A stretch of 64,000 bases of DNA, from assembly GCA_907165135.1 (NCBI GenBank), contig OU015568.1, positions 11,106,501-11,170,500 of the forward strand, written 5' to 3'. The notes under the pieces were generated by a model. That model saw only the letters and a program-made list of their open reading frames with translations. It did not search any database and was not told the DNA's origin. A program made the position numbers and the translations under genes. Positions 43,616 to 55,371 of this stretch are shown here, in pieces. The DNA comes from Oikopleura dioica. Taxonomy: Eukaryota; Chordata; Appendicularia; Copelata; Oikopleuridae. Numbering within the stretch: the first letter of the stretch is position 1; the number at the start of each line of letters is the position of its first letter.

Positions 43616-45882
43616 ATGTCAAATTTCATCCGGGATAAGCCGCTGCGAAAAACCGCCGCGGAAGGATACGAAAATGACAGCGACCGAGAGTTTATCGCTG
43701 ATTCCAGCGACGATAAAGATGATGATTCTCAATCTGATTCTGAACTGGGCTCTGGTAGGCTTTCTCTTTTTATCTTCATTGATTCCATTTTTCTTTTTAG
43801 ATTCATCGGATGCTGTGGAAAGAATGAATAGGGAGGAATACAAGCGAAGCACGCGAAAAGTTACAAGAAGAGGGCGGGTAAAGAAAGAAATTGAATCCGA
43901 GATTACCAGTGCTTCCTCTTCGGATGAAATCACCATCAAGAAGAAGCGGAAGGTAATGAGCTCTTCCAGCGATGAGGAAGCCCCGCCGCCTGTTGATGCG
44001 CCTCCGAAACCAGCACCAAAAAGAAGCAAGAGAAAGAGGAATCTTTCGTCTTCCGAGGAAGAGGCGAATGAACAGAATTCAGCGGACTCTTCGGAAGATG
44101 CAACGAAAGCTACGCCGCTTAGAAGATCGAGAAGAAAAACAAGACAGAATAGGTAATTCTCCCTTGGGTAAACTCAAAAATAAATTTCCAGGGTTCGGAA
44201 AGTCTTCGTTTCCGTTGACAGTGATGATGACAAGCCATCAACCCAGAACCTTGCGTCGAGCGGAGAAGAGCCCGAGAAGCCAACCAACACAAAGACAGTT
44301 CCAGTGGAGACACCGATGTGCGAAGATCAGTATTCGAAAACGTACGGTGGCGATTTCACGGAACTTGTAATCGTGATCACGTTAGTTTCTTCATTTAACT
44401 GAAATCAAGGAAGATTATTTTATACTTTCAGCCCCCTGACGAAGCGCGAGATTAAATTACAAACCAAAGCTGGCTGGCTAGACGATGAAGCGGACGAAAA
44501 GCGACCTTCAGAGACAGAATCTTCTGACGGCGACATTGAGCCTTTCAAACCCGATTCTCACAATTGCTCCTTCGCGAAGCCGAAAGTTATCGTCTCCTCC
44601 GACGAATCAGATGTGGAGACGAAGGCACAGCGAAAAATACGACGACCCATGATCGTGGAGTCTTCTGATTCAGATGAAGAAAAGCCAATTCCAGCTAAAC
44701 GAGCTCCACGAGCGTGGCAGAATACTGACGAAAGCTCGAGCGACGAGGATATGGACAAAGATCTATCTGATTTTGTCGTCTCTGATGAAGAAAGTCAGAA
44801 GAAAAAACAGAAAGAAAAGACGCAAGTAATTCATGATAGCGAATCTGAGTCTTCCGAAGAAGAAAGGCCGGGAAACCGATCCATTCTAGCAGAACTGGCG
44901 CCTGAACTCATGCAAGATCTTAGAAGAGATCAAGTCTTGAGCAAGGCTGATTTCAAGTTGATTATCAAACTGTTTGTTATGGACAATTTGAACTCGAAGG
45001 TAATGAATAAAAGTTTTTTTGTACAGGCCTAAATATATTTAAATAAGAGCTTGGACAATGCAAACGGTACGCGCGATGGGTTTTCAGAAGAATTCACCGA
45101 GTTCAATCAGAAAGTGCGAAGAGCGATAAACAAGATGGACAATTCGCTGAACGAAAGCATGAGCAAATGCGTCACTGGAGCTTGGAATGCCATTGTCAGA
45201 CGAAGGATTGATATGCATTCGACCATGTCTACCGTTCCAGCGATGAACATCGTAAGATTTTGAATGTTGTTTCAAAGTAAAGTGCTTTTTTGTAGTGGAA
45301 ATGCAAAGTTTGTAATCGGAGAAGAAAGTGTAGCGTAATGGTAAGCCTTGTGGGATACGAGTACAACAGGTCAAGTCTGAGGCAAAACAAACATGCCGAC
45401 TATGAGATTACGGACGAGGAAATTCCATTCATGGAGGATGTGAACGGGCAACAAGAGTACAAGAATGAAGATGATGATGAAGAGACGGAGGAGGAGAAAG
45501 TACCAGGAGTGCTCTTTAGTGTCGGCCCAAGATGCTTTTTCAGGTTTGCAAAGCAAATATTGACAAAAATATAGACAACTTTTATCTTAGAATGGACTTG
45601 TACCACGAGGCCCGTCACTATAAGGCGGCACTTTATGCGGAAATCCAGGAAGAGTACGCTCATCAGCTTGAAAACGACGATGCTCTTCAGAAAGCTCACT
45701 GGGAAGCAGAACGTGATGAGCACAAACCCGATCGTCTCGTGGGCGCAGATCTTTTTCGAGTAGCAGATCTATTCGTGGAGAAGATGGAAGGATATATAGA
45801 TACCAGCTACGCTCAGTACACTGGCATTGGAATTCGAGCACGAGATGTCGACCTCCAAGCTGGCTACATCGACGAAGAATGA
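43616..45882 (+). CDS. CCDC82: CCDC82-like protein with DUF4211 domain
   Basis: The N-terminal two thirds are disordered and extremely rich in Ser/Asp/Glu and Lys blocks (IESEITSASSSDEITIKKK, MIVESSDSDEEKPIPAK), as in acidic nuclear chromatin proteins and casein-kinase-2 substrates. The C-terminal part is a DUF4211 domain: LKSLDN..DGFSEEFTEFNQKVR, then WKCKVCNRRRKC (zinc-binding-like CxxC), then PRCFFRMDLYHEARHYKAAL, and it ends DVDLQAGYIDEE. Exons: 43616-43755, 43800-44152, about 44193-44381, about 44432-45000, about 45050-45250, about 45298-45542 and 45589-45882. The last intron (45543-45588) is 46 bases, GT-AG, and its removal joins the two frames. The function of this family is unknown. 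Confidence 0.72.
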
Positions 45883-46635
45883 TTTCATAACTTTAACATC
45901 CTGCCTTTTCAAAACGGAAATTCCTCGCAACGAAATAAAAGGAAAACATTTTTGAAAATCGAACGCCGGATCTTTATTAGACAGAAGTTTCTTGTAAATT
46001 TGAAGTTAAACGTTGGAGCCGTCGCGTTTACGCTTGAACGCATGCAAAGGGCAGTTTATCAGATGAACTTTATTGTTCAATAGCTCTATAAACGCAGAAA
46101 GCTCTGAAACTTTGTAACATCATTTTTATATTTCGGAGAGAAAAATAGGAAGATGGGATTTCCAGGCTTCAACTCAACTCAAGGTGCGTTTTACCTCGAT
46201 TTTCGCCTGGTCCATTTTCGATTTTGGACCAGGCAAGGATTTTGGAGCAGGTAAGGATTTGGACCAGGCGAGGATTTGGACCAGGCGAGGACAAACCGGA
46301 CAGTCTACCGTAGACTAGTCAGGGTCATCAATAGTTAATTCACTTCGAGGTTGTTTACGCCGATGAAAATACCTTTTGAAAGAGCTCGATTCTCTTAAAA
46401 ATTCTCAATATCTTATTGACAATAAGCAGCGACGTCAATTAGAGAGGCTCCCAGGCCGGCATTGAACCTGGGGAAGTCGTTCATTCCTAATCGAGGCTGT
46501 GACGGCGATTTTCGTCACTCGTTTTGTCACAATAAAGCTTTTGATTCACACGGCTGCCGGAGAACAGACAGATTACAATTTTTATAAGCAAACAACTCCC
46601 ATTTTTAAGTAAATTATTTCACTGTGAAGCCAAAA
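45883..46635. other. Intergenic with small tandem repeat and hairpins
   Basis: After the CCDC82 3' end (AATAAA near 45937), 46221-46290 holds four copies of a 17-18-base unit GATTT(T)GGACCAGGC(G/A)AG. The preceding CGCCTGGTCCA (46205-46215) is its reverse complement. Two further hairpins occur at 46451-46473 (CCCAGG / CCTGGG) and 46500-46519 (GTGACG / CGTCAC). A 33-codon open frame at 46154 is not convincing. Confidence 0.45.
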
Positions 46636-49600
46636 ATGATGGAGCCACTACTTGAAATCAAGAATGAGAATAACAATGTCACGGCGACTCTTGAGAAGAA
46701 AATTAATTTGAAAAAGTAAGTTTATTTAATTAGCTACCAGCGGGAAATAATTTCAGTCATAAATTTCACCATTGCAGTTCCCCTCTTATAATTCGGGTTC
46801 AAGATTATGCTAACTATTTTAAAAAAGCTAATTTATCATTTTCGAACCCTCCTTGTCCGCGATTTCCACAACTTCTTCGTGGCTCACCTCATTTACTTCC
46901 TCGTAGTTTGGTTTACATTCATTCGTAATTAAAGAGATAGCCATGCATTTCAGTCCGCACTGTCTGGCTGCAGTAACTTCGTAAACAGTACTCATCCCGA
47001 GAGCATCTACTCCGTAGCTTTGAGCCATCTTCATTTCAGCTACTGTTTCATAAGAAGGGCCTGTGATGCATTGGTAAACGCCTTCTTGAATTCTATCCTC
47101 TCCGATTTCACTATGAAACAAATTATGTAACGAGTAGGTCGCGGAAACGCTTACGTTGCTATTTCTTTTGCCGATTTTCGTAACTCGGCGTCGTAACAAT
47201 TAAACATATTCGTAAAACGAGGGCCCCAAAATAGATCTGTTTCCCCAAGCGTAGGATGCAGTCCGACCAAACCTGGAAGGTTGATATGGTCCTTCACGAT
47301 CATGAAATCGCCCATTTTGTAATAAGGGTTGAGTCCTCCCGCTGCATTTGTAAGCGCTAATTTTTCGACTCCCAGGAGTTTGAATAGTCTATTGATGAGT
47401 TTATTTAATCACGTCTATTTGTACCGAATAGGGAAAGCACAAGCATTGGCAGGATAACCTTCATAAAGATGAAACCGTCCTTGCATACAAACAACTTCCT
47501 TTCCGCGGATCTTTCCAAAAACAAGTCTTCCCTTCAAAAATATTCGAAACTAATTATTGTTGTTCTAAAACCTTGTGTCCAGGAACAGTTGAAAGGGGGA
47601 AATGGGGAATGTTTTTGTATTCGAAAGCTTGGGCTTCGTCTAAAGTATCAGCGAATTTGCCAAGTCCGCTGCCACAGACAACTCCTATTTTTGGACGTAA
47701 AGAGGTTCTAGCAGTAATCCAGTTGAATGCCTCGACATATCGGTTGTCAGCTTATCAGAATTAACGAGTTTTCTATTTTTCTTAAACTAACCAGGTTCTT
47801 TAGAGGGATTCTCCATGATTTCGAGTCTCTCGAGTTTATTTTTGATTGCTTTCGCTCTGATTTGCGCTGACTAACACATTTAGTAGGAACATTCTCTTTT
47901 TTATGACTGAGGCGTGATCTATTCTGTTTGACCGGATACATTAACTTATAAAAGTTTTCATTTTGCTTCGATAAAAATTTAATTATCTATCTTTGTGTTA
48001 ACAGTAAACAATGTACCATCTTCAATCGACCTTGGATGACAATTATTTCTTATGTCTGGCATTTTTATTACCCTTTTTTGCATCACTTTTATTTTACCTT
48101 TCATGATAATCCAAATAAGAAACTTCACTAGGTCAATATTTAACAATGAAATTTTCCCCAGTCTAATTTACTCTAAGGCGCGATTGCAATTCTGTACATA
48201 GACTTTTTATACGAGAGACTGCAGATATGTTGTAAGTAATCATTCTTGTTTTTGAAGTTCGTCTGAAAGGGTATGAGAAAATGGGCGTTTTCAATCATAG
48301 GAATGTCAAAAATAGAGGTGGAGGAGCCGAGCCCGAGGGCTTGTTATTGCCGCTTTAAAACTGTGTGCAAGGGATGAAAATGCATCAGAGTAACTTAAGC
48401 TCAGAGTTTTAAACCTTACAGGTTTTTTCCGAAGCTGCCAATCGATCCGCTGATCCAATACATCCTATAAGAGGCTCTCATTGATTGAGGTTTAGAGTGA
48501 TTACATAGGTGTCCTGGTGAGACTTTCGTTGTTCTCCATTTTTTTCTAGAAGATAATTTATTCCGCGGTGTTGATGGAACCCTGAATTATTCCCTCGGGA
48601 CTCAATTATCTTCATTTATCTCTTTTTAAGAACTTTAACTCACGATATGGCTGCCAGACCACAACATCCAGGCATGGGCTTTTCATATATTTTCTGATTT
48701 TTGCAGATCCCTAGAGAATTAATTATCAAGCTCGAAAACAGCTGATCCAAAATATTATGAAGCACTCAACTGGATCAAGGAGAGAGTATCTAGCCGACCG
48801 AAAATCGGTGTTGTTTGCGGCAGCGGCTTGGGAAAATTTGCAGACACGCTCGAAGACGTCACAAGTTTCGATTACAAAGACATTCCTCATTTTCCAGTTT
48901 CTACCGTTGAAGGTCACAAGGTAAAAGTTGAAGACGATGGTCATGGTAACGTTTGTTCAATAAACTTGATACGGAGGAGAATGTACATTTTATTGACAGT
49001 AAATAATTATTTGCTGTTGATTATCAGATTTCCCTCTATTTAGTCTATAAACAAATTGTTCTCACATTATGTGAGAATCTAGGTCAGATTCTAAAAGATT
49101 CTTCAGGGATGTCTCGTATTTGGCAAACTCAACGGGAAAGAACTCGTCTGCATGCAGGGACGATTCCATCTCTACGAAGGATACGAAGCTTCTGCCTGTG
49201 CATTTCCGATCCGGTAAGCTCAAGACAACCAACCCTTTTTAAATATACCTTAAGACTTTTCAAACTTCTCGGAGTTGAGAAACTGGCGCTTACAAATGCT
49301 GCAGGCGGTTTGAACCAGAACTACAAACTCGGCGACTTCATGCTTGTGAAGGATCATTTGAACCTCCCTGCCCTTATGGGTCTTTCCCCAACACTCGGAG
49401 TCAATGATCTCTACTGGGGACCTCGATTCATCAACATGCACAACTGCTACGACCAAGAGCTCCGAGACCTTGCCAAGAAAGGTAAGCAAAATATAGGTGC
49501 CCAAATTATTACTTCCTTTTAGTCGCGGCGGAGATCGGAGAAGAAAAAATTCAAGAGGGAGTGTATCAATGCCAAGTTGGGCCATGTTATGAAACAGTTG

Positions 49601-49881
49601 CTGAGCAGAAACTCGCTCAAGCTGCTGGCGTGGATGCTCTTGGAATGAGCACAGTTTATGAAGGTAATTTTGTCTGCAATTACTTTTGTCTTATTCATTT
49701 CTAAGTTGTTGCTGCCCGACATTGTGACATCAAGTGCTTCGCAATCTCAATGATCACGAACATCTGCAATCCTAGCTACGACGTCGTCACTGAAGTCAAC
49801 CACGAAGAAGTCATCGAGTGCGCAACTACTCGAGGCGACGCCATGGTCAAACTCATCTCCGCTATTCTTGACAAGTGGTAA
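46636..49881 (+). CDS. PNP: Purine nucleoside phosphorylase, copy 1 (first exon 2 kb upstream)
   Basis: PNP cleaves inosine/guanosine to base and ribose-1-phosphate. Clear exons are 48731-48919 ([19 protein letters not shown] and [10 protein letters not shown]), 49107-49213 ([15 protein letters not shown]), 49251-49480 ([20 protein letters not shown]), 49523-49664 ([18 protein letters not shown]) and 49706-49881, ending ISAILDKW. The phosphate loop GSGLG, the QGRFHLYEG segment and NAAGG are intact. The best 5' exon I can find is 46636-46715 ([20 protein letters not shown]). Its GTAAGT donor in phase 2 joins the acceptor at 48730 in frame to give [19 protein letters not shown]. If so, the opposite-strand PNP copy 2 lies wholly inside intron 1. 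The exon 1 assignment is inference; the rest is secure. Confidence 0.85.
46828..47816 (-). CDS. PNP: Purine nucleoside phosphorylase, copy 2
   Basis: A second complete PNP on the opposite strand. Exons: 47816-47792 (MENPSKEP), about 47750-47566 ([29 protein letters not shown]), about 47520-47425 ([20 protein letters not shown]), about 47390-47160 ([20 protein letters not shown]), about 47110-46828 ([34 protein letters not shown]). It shares intron positions and most residues with copy 1 in the phosphate and ribose sites, so the two arose by local duplication. Here the purine-site segment [10 protein letters not shown] is closer to the vertebrate enzyme than copy 1's [10 protein letters not shown]. 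The C-terminus is shorter and ends DKEGSKMIN. Confidence 0.87.
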
Positions 49882-50652
49882 ATTCCGTTTCTGTAGGAAA
49901 GACTCCTTCATAAAATTACAAAATAAAATATTCACATTTCTGACCATCATCAATGCTGATCCAGCATATTTTATATGTAGACCTCTTTCTTTCTGTTCAC
50001 GATTGAATGTGGATCAAGTTAATAACCAAAACTGGTGTCTGTTTCAAATTCTGCCACAAATTTACTTTTGTCTGAGATTATTACTGTCTGTAGTTGAGAG
50101 AATAAAGTTTAATAATAAGTTAAAAGAGAATTTTCTTGAGCTTTTCTGAAATCAAAAAAGACCCCTTTATTTCAGAATTCAAATTTAATATTCTATGAAT
50201 GTCATTCTATTCCCACATCATTGATTTTCTAACCTGTTAATGCGTGAATTGACATTTGCTTGCCAGTGATCGACTAAAGCAGATAAAACTCAGATCTTGA
50301 AAAGTTCAAGAAGAGAATGAAGATACAGATATTTTTCGGACTTAGCTATTGTCATTTGGCGAGACCATTTTTCCCGACTGTTGGAAAGCTAAATTTGCCA
50401 ACTAGGTGCGCTATCTACAGACTTGGTCTTGATCAAGAGAATCAGAACAACGAGCTACGAAATATTGTCTCAAAACTGTACAATAAATTCTGTTGAGTTA
50501 ATGAAAATACTTTGTTTATTCAAAAAATATGGATCGACAGATAAGAAATTAAATGAATGTTGTCATGAAGGATGAGTATTCGGAGATATTTAGGATGAGA
50601 GAATTTTGCATATTCGAATAATTTGAAGGAAGAATGAGATGCGCAGGGCAAA
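49882..50652. other. 3' flank of PNP copy 1 and intergenic DNA
   Basis: AATAAA near 50101 probably ends the PNP message. A 59-codon open frame on the plus strand (50317-50496, starting MKIQIFFGLSYCHLARPFF) is the only candidate coding sequence. It has no recognised homologue and no supporting splice sites. Confidence 0.4.
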
Positions 50653-51269
50653 TTAGACATAGAAAACACGGACTCGCGACTTGGAAATGACCACGGACTC
50701 GTTGAAGAAAAGCGTTTCGATTTCAATATTGCCACTTTGAGTTAAATTGAGTCCCGAAAATTGGCTACACCCTCTCACCTCAGAATGGACGCACCGAGGA
50801 CGCCAGCTGAATCAGCTTCGATAACGTTTTCCCAAGAATTCGTCGTGTTTGGCATCACAAAACCGAAATGAAATGGCCATTCTTCCATTAATCGCCCTCT
50901 AGTGTTATCAATTAGAAACTACTAAAATCTCTGTATCCAAACTTGAAGTAAATCCTCTGAACAAGGCTGAAGTTTTCGATGAGTTCTTTTGACGAAAAGT
51001 TGAGCTCTCGGCAGACCGATTTGCACTTGAGTATTCTCTTTGGAATACGAGCTTCGTGGGTTACATTTGTCCTCGAGAAGTCAGTCGTCTGTTGCCAAAG
51101 AACTCGGCCTTTGTCGCCGTCTTTCATTTTCATCCAATTCCTAAAAAATGAATAAAAAACTGAAATGTTTCTAAAATTACAGTTTGAATCCATCAACTAT
51201 CTTTTGATTCTTGATCATTTCTGCATGTTCATCTTTAGTCGGCGTCCGAACATCTGCTGTAACGCTCAT
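50653..51269 (-). CDS. PDE6D: Prenyl-binding protein PDE6D (GDI-like solubilising factor)
   Basis: PDE-delta binds prenylated (and, in relatives, acylated) proteins such as RAS- and RHEB-type GTPases and delivers them to membranes and cilia. Four exons: 51269-51178 (MSVTADVRTPTKDEHAEM), about 51125-50955, about 50891-50785 and 50735-50653. Conserved blocks are NWMKMKDGDKGRVLWQ, HEARIPKRILKCKSVCREL, NFSSKELIENFSLVQRIYF, MEEWPFHFGFVMPNTTNSWE and IEIETLFFNESVV with the end SRVRVFYV. The joined protein is about 150 residues, the normal length. The immunoglobulin-like beta-sandwich that forms the prenyl pocket should be complete. Confidence 0.93.
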
Positions 51270-51525
51270 ATTCAGCAAGATCTAAAGAAGGAAAATATAT
51301 TCACACAAATTTTATTCGAGTTCGAGAAGAGAGAGCTTAAATTGATTGAACTTCGGGAAGCAGTAAAAACTGAAAAAGTCTAAAACAAAACGAAGATAGG
51401 ACAAACTGAGTGTATAACATTTCCCCTCGACACAGGACGAGTACTTTGAGAAAGGCAAGTCAAAAGATGAATAAATAAATATTAAAAAGAGAGCAGAATA
51501 AAATAAAAAAATCTAGATCTTTTCT

Positions 51526-52614
51526 TTATTTTTCTCGTTCTTGGCGCAAATGTTCGGATGTTAGGCGAATACGGCGGCCGACTTTTTGAATACTTTCCTC
51601 TGCTACGTCTGTAACGATGTTCTCCGTAGACTCTAGAATTGAAAATGAGCTTGTATTTTAATGGTAGGAATGATGGTAAAAGAGTAGGCGCGATAGATGT
51701 GAATGTAAATGAATACCTTCAAACTACAAGCGAAAAGCTTTTACAACTTTGTCATTTCGTCTAAAAGCGCGCTCAACGGATGATCTTAACGCGGCCACTT
51801 ACCGAGGGTTTCTTTGACAGCTTGGCTGATTTCGCCAAGTTCCTCTTTGAGATTCTCTGTAACTTTGACAGTGGTTGTTTCGATATCTTCAACAAGGACT
51901 TTTAAGCTTTCACGGAAGTGGTGCAGGTCAAGAAGTCCGTCTGGGCCAGAGTGGAGCTTCTCGGTCACCCACTTGAGACCATCGAGGCCTTTCTTTGAAT
52001 TGCCAACGCAAGTTGCCACAAATTGGCTCTTAATTATAATCATCATCGTGTTAACCTCAAATATGACAAACCTCGAACCAGCTGTTGAACCAACTATTGA
52101 TATCGCACTGAACTTTCCACGTCTGAGTTAGTTCTGTCTCTGTTTCAGAGATTTTTTTGTACTGCATCACTTCGACGAAGTTGAGGAAAGCAGCCATCGA
52201 GTTGTTCTTCGAATATTGCATCAGCAGACCTTCTTCCTTGTCAATGACGGTCTTCTCGTAGCTATGTGCCTAGGAAAATCAATGGAGAAAGGAATGGAAA
52301 TGAACGGCTTACCACTTCGGGGAAGTTGATCCCTGTGCACTTGAGGAATGTAGATCTGATGATGGAGGGAACGGGGAAAGCGTTGCCAACCCATTTCTCG
52401 GTTATAAGGAGTCCGTTCTCAATTCGCCGTTTTAAAACATCGTTTGTTTTCGCAGCTAAAAAGTTCGTGAGTATCAATTTGATACTATCAACGCTTTGAA
52501 CTTGATGCACGAAAATGTACCTTTTGAGTGGGGATTCGGATATTTTTGGTTGATGCCTTCAATCAGCTCTTCCCAAGGTCTATCAAGTACAGTAACACTC
52601 TTCTCAATTCTCAT
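51526..52614 (-). CDS. PRELI/MSF1-domain mitochondrial lipid-transfer protein
   Basis: PRELI-domain proteins carry phosphatidic acid or phosphatidylserine across the mitochondrial intermembrane space with TRIAP1. The start at 52614 gives MRIEKSVTVLDRPWEELIEG and KYPNPHSK. Next come RIENGLLITEKWVGNAFPVP, an EEGLLMQYSKNNSMAAFLNF block equivalent to the conserved central strand, WKVQCDINSWFNSWFE, and a C-terminal helix (GLDGLKWVTEKLHSG to EISQAVKETLE). The last exon (51635-51526) adds a Glu/Arg-rich tail (RIRLTSEHLRQEREK). About five exons. The paralogue group (PRELID1 versus PRELID3) cannot be fixed from sequence alone. PDE6D lies 257 bases downstream on the same strand. Confidence 0.8.
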
Positions 52615-53047
52615 TACAAAAGTATCAAACGCGAGGTCTTTACGTTTGCAACGGGCACCGCTTCAATAACGACTCTAAAGTTATCAAAGAGGTAGTAAGG
52701 GATTAAATCTTTTAAACTAATAATTGTTAATCCAGGCGTTTGGAGAACAGAAATTGGTTCTAGAACACTTTTGAACATAACTTTTGGCAGTGACTGTTTT
52801 GTAAAAATAATCTAAAGTGAATCGTTCATGGTTTCTAGCGGTAGCTAGATGCACAAGTGGAGGCAAAGACTTTGAGTGTCCCAGGAAAGGCAGAATCAAA
52901 TTCGCTCGTGAAAAAGGCAAACTGCTTGCCGCGCGCACAGTGCTTCTCGATTTTATTACACAGTAACTAAAACATACTGTTTAAAAGGTCTCAAGAAGCA
53001 ACTTTCTAAGTTATAAATTCTAACAGCCTTCCCTAATTTCAAATTTA
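52615..53047. other. Intergenic, nothing recognised
   Basis: This 430-base gap lies upstream of the PRELI gene and downstream of the ankyrin-MYND gene, both on the minus strand. No exon, RNA gene or repeat is evident. Confidence 0.45.
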
Positions 53048-55371
53048 CTAAATCAGTAATTTGGACTAGAAGACTCATGGTAAAGTAACCTTGAACCAAA
53101 CAAAGAGCTTTTTTGAGAAGAGTCTTTCAACAACAACTGTTATGTATCTACTACTCACATCGTAGCCGCGTTCCTTGGGCGAGACAAAGGCAATTATTCT
53201 CCGTTTGACATCTGTAACTAAAAGCGGCCCGCGTTCCATATTGTGCGGAATTTGAACCTCGACAGTGAACTCGGCTTTTGTAAGACCATGCTTGCCATCG
53301 GACAACTCTCTGTAGAGCTCTTTCGACGACTGGTTGATGTCTCCTATTGTTCCAACAGAAATGTCTTTTATGTTTCTAAAAATGAACGTCATTTTGCGGA
53401 AATGCGTGAGTGGACAGAACACAAAAGATATCGATTGAATGAATTTGACTGTATTTTTTCTAACGTACCCATTTTTCATAAGAGCTTCACAATAAATAAC
53501 CTCATCCAAGTGATCTTCTATTCTTTTTTCACTATTTTCAAACATCTGCGAAACAATATGTCCATCAGACTTCGCCAGCACAACAGGCTCGCAGTTTTTC
53601 TGATGCGTTTTCCAATGTAAAACCTTCTCTAAATCAATATCAGTATTTCATAATCTACAGTACCTGGCAGTTGCGATCACAGTAACGAGCATAATGGCAT
53701 CGTGAGCAGCGCTTTGTTCCGTGGTGGCTGAGTTTTGCGCTTTAAAAATTCATCAGTCAGCAGATTTTACGAAAAAATGAAATGAGCTTATAAAATCGTG
53801 TGTTTGAAACGCAAGCTACTCAAAAACGTAAGCAATGATTTTTGGAATTTTCCTTTCTATTATTTCTATTGCCGTTGGACACCCCTCGAATTGGAGGGGA
53901 AGGATGGAAACTGACTTTGAGGTAAAGAAGTCAACACAAACCGCTCTTGGCCTGTGTAGAAACCTGAGCCAAGGTCTGGGACTTCTCAGACTCTGGAAGA
54001 GCATTAATAAGAGCCACGTAGCTGCTCCTTTCCAACAACGCCGCAAAGCGGCTTCGCCAAAATAGCCATCTCGATCGCGGATTTTGATTGAAACTCTTTT
54101 AAGTTTATACACAGGTTGTCGAGAACAGATTTTCCTTGATGCTTTTCAGAAACGAGGAGGTTACTCAATCTCGCTGGAAAAACGAGACCCGTTGCAGAGC
54201 CTGTTCGACTATTACATGAACCAAGCCGACTACGAAGATCACCCGCTCTACGGATCTATCCCTCAGAAAAGAGGCGCTGCTACTCAGGAGCAGCAAAAGC
54301 TTTATGAAAAATTTTAGATCAAAAGAAAAAGCAATATCATTATTCATTCAGTACGGGGACTGCACGAATTAATAAATACAGAGCAAAAATACTGTTCTTC
54401 ATGTCTTACCATTGCCAGCAGCGTGAAAGATCCTCTTTCATTGCAGCTCGTTCAAGTTGCGCTAGAATTCTGTGATCGACTCCTTCTGGGCATAAATCTA
54501 TTGGCAGCTTTCCGTCTTTATTTTGTACGCTTGCTAGTGCGCCTCTAGAATAATATTGTCATGTTTAGCGGATAGAAAAAAATGAATGATTAAATTAATT
54601 TTATGCTGGATAAAATTAATTCTCCTTTTCGATGAATTCGTGAACCTTTGAATAAGAAGCAATAAACAAGGATAAACACCAAATTTGGCGGCAATATGAA
54701 GTGGAGTATTCAATTTTTCATCTGTGCTTCGTAATATTTCAAAAATCTTATCAGTTGCGTAGGAGCCAACTATTATTCGCGCTATCTGCGGATTCGCATA
54801 CTAAATTTCCCAAATTTATATTCTGCGCTCGACGATGAGCTGTTTTTGGAAAGTCTGCCTTTATAGACGCTTTCAAAATAGCTCCATCTTAAATTTGAGT
54901 TACAGTACCTGGCCAATAGCATAGTCCAGCGGTGTGAGTCCATGGACACTATCTCTTATCGTAGGATCGGCATTTAGTTGTGTTAAAAGTTCAACGACGT
55001 TTTCTTTCCTGAAAAAGACTTTGATCAGGCTCATGATCTAGTGATTACGTAACCAGATCTTAGCGAACAGGCCCCTTAATTAGCTCATCCCTCTTTTCCT
55101 TTTATTAAATTGTCAAAGTATCAATTTGTTTCTAGTGGAGAAAAATTGATTTCAGCTTTCTATAATTATTTACTTAGTTACATAAGAAAGTCATATGATC
55201 GCTTGTTTTTCGCGAATTTTCTTTAACAGTAACGTCACAGCATCTCGCACTAGAACATATCAAAACGAGCCCTGCCCAATGTAGACTCGAAAATCCATGA
55301 CTGTCAGTATCGTTTATGTCATATTCTCCGGATAAAAGCGCCTTTTTCAGCAGTTCCTCGTGATCGTCCGC
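53048..55371 (-). CDS. Ankyrin-repeat MYND-finger protein (5' end not resolved)
   Basis: Exons from 55371 downwards encode ankyrin repeats: LLKKALLSGEYDINDTDSHG with FSSLHWA, NADPTIRDSVHGLTPLDYA and EKLNTPLHIAAKFGVYPCLL. The following exon (about 54545-54409) ends ...LSRCWQ plus two bases. After a 630-base intron the next exon (53775-53700) supplies AKLSHHGTKRCSRCHYARYC with DRNC, and the one after HWKTHQKNC. Joined in phase these give CWQC-x10-CSRC-x5-YC-x3-C-x7-H-x3-C, a perfect MYND zinc finger. A further domain follows (SKELYRELSDGKHGLTKAEF, VEVQIPHNMERGPLL) to about 53048. ANKMY-like proteins have this architecture, but the C-terminal part does not match one I can name. The first exon was not found. 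The MYND intron contains a plus-strand gene (53835-54317). Confidence 0.72.
53835..54317 (+). CDS. Candidate secreted peptide precursor, nested in an intron
   Basis: Two exons, 53835-53973 and 54115-54317, joined GT-AG in phase 1, give a protein of about 113 residues. It begins with a signal peptide (MIFGIFLSIISIAVG). It then contains GLCRNLSQGCREQIFLDAF and three dibasic KR sites that bracket short segments (KR-GGYSISLE-KR, DPLQSLFDYYMNQADYEDH, IPQ-KR-GAATQEQQ). Signal peptide plus repeated KR sites is the normal layout of a neuropeptide or prohormone precursor. No Gly amidation site precedes the KR pairs. The gene lies completely within the intron that splits the MYND finger of the minus-strand gene. 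I do not recognise the peptide family; the dibasic pattern could also be chance. Confidence 0.45.

Noticed and set aside
46440-46530. tRNA-like sequence (GGTTCAATGCC on the minus strand)
   Set aside because: The T-loop-like string lacks a complementary stem and no acceptor or anticodon arm can be paired; it is a simple hairpin region.
53835-54065. Calcitonin-like reading of the CRNLSQG segment
   Set aside because: A calcitonin ring needs two cysteines six apart and an amidated end. The spliced frame gives a second Cys seven residues on, but no amidation site or further similarity.
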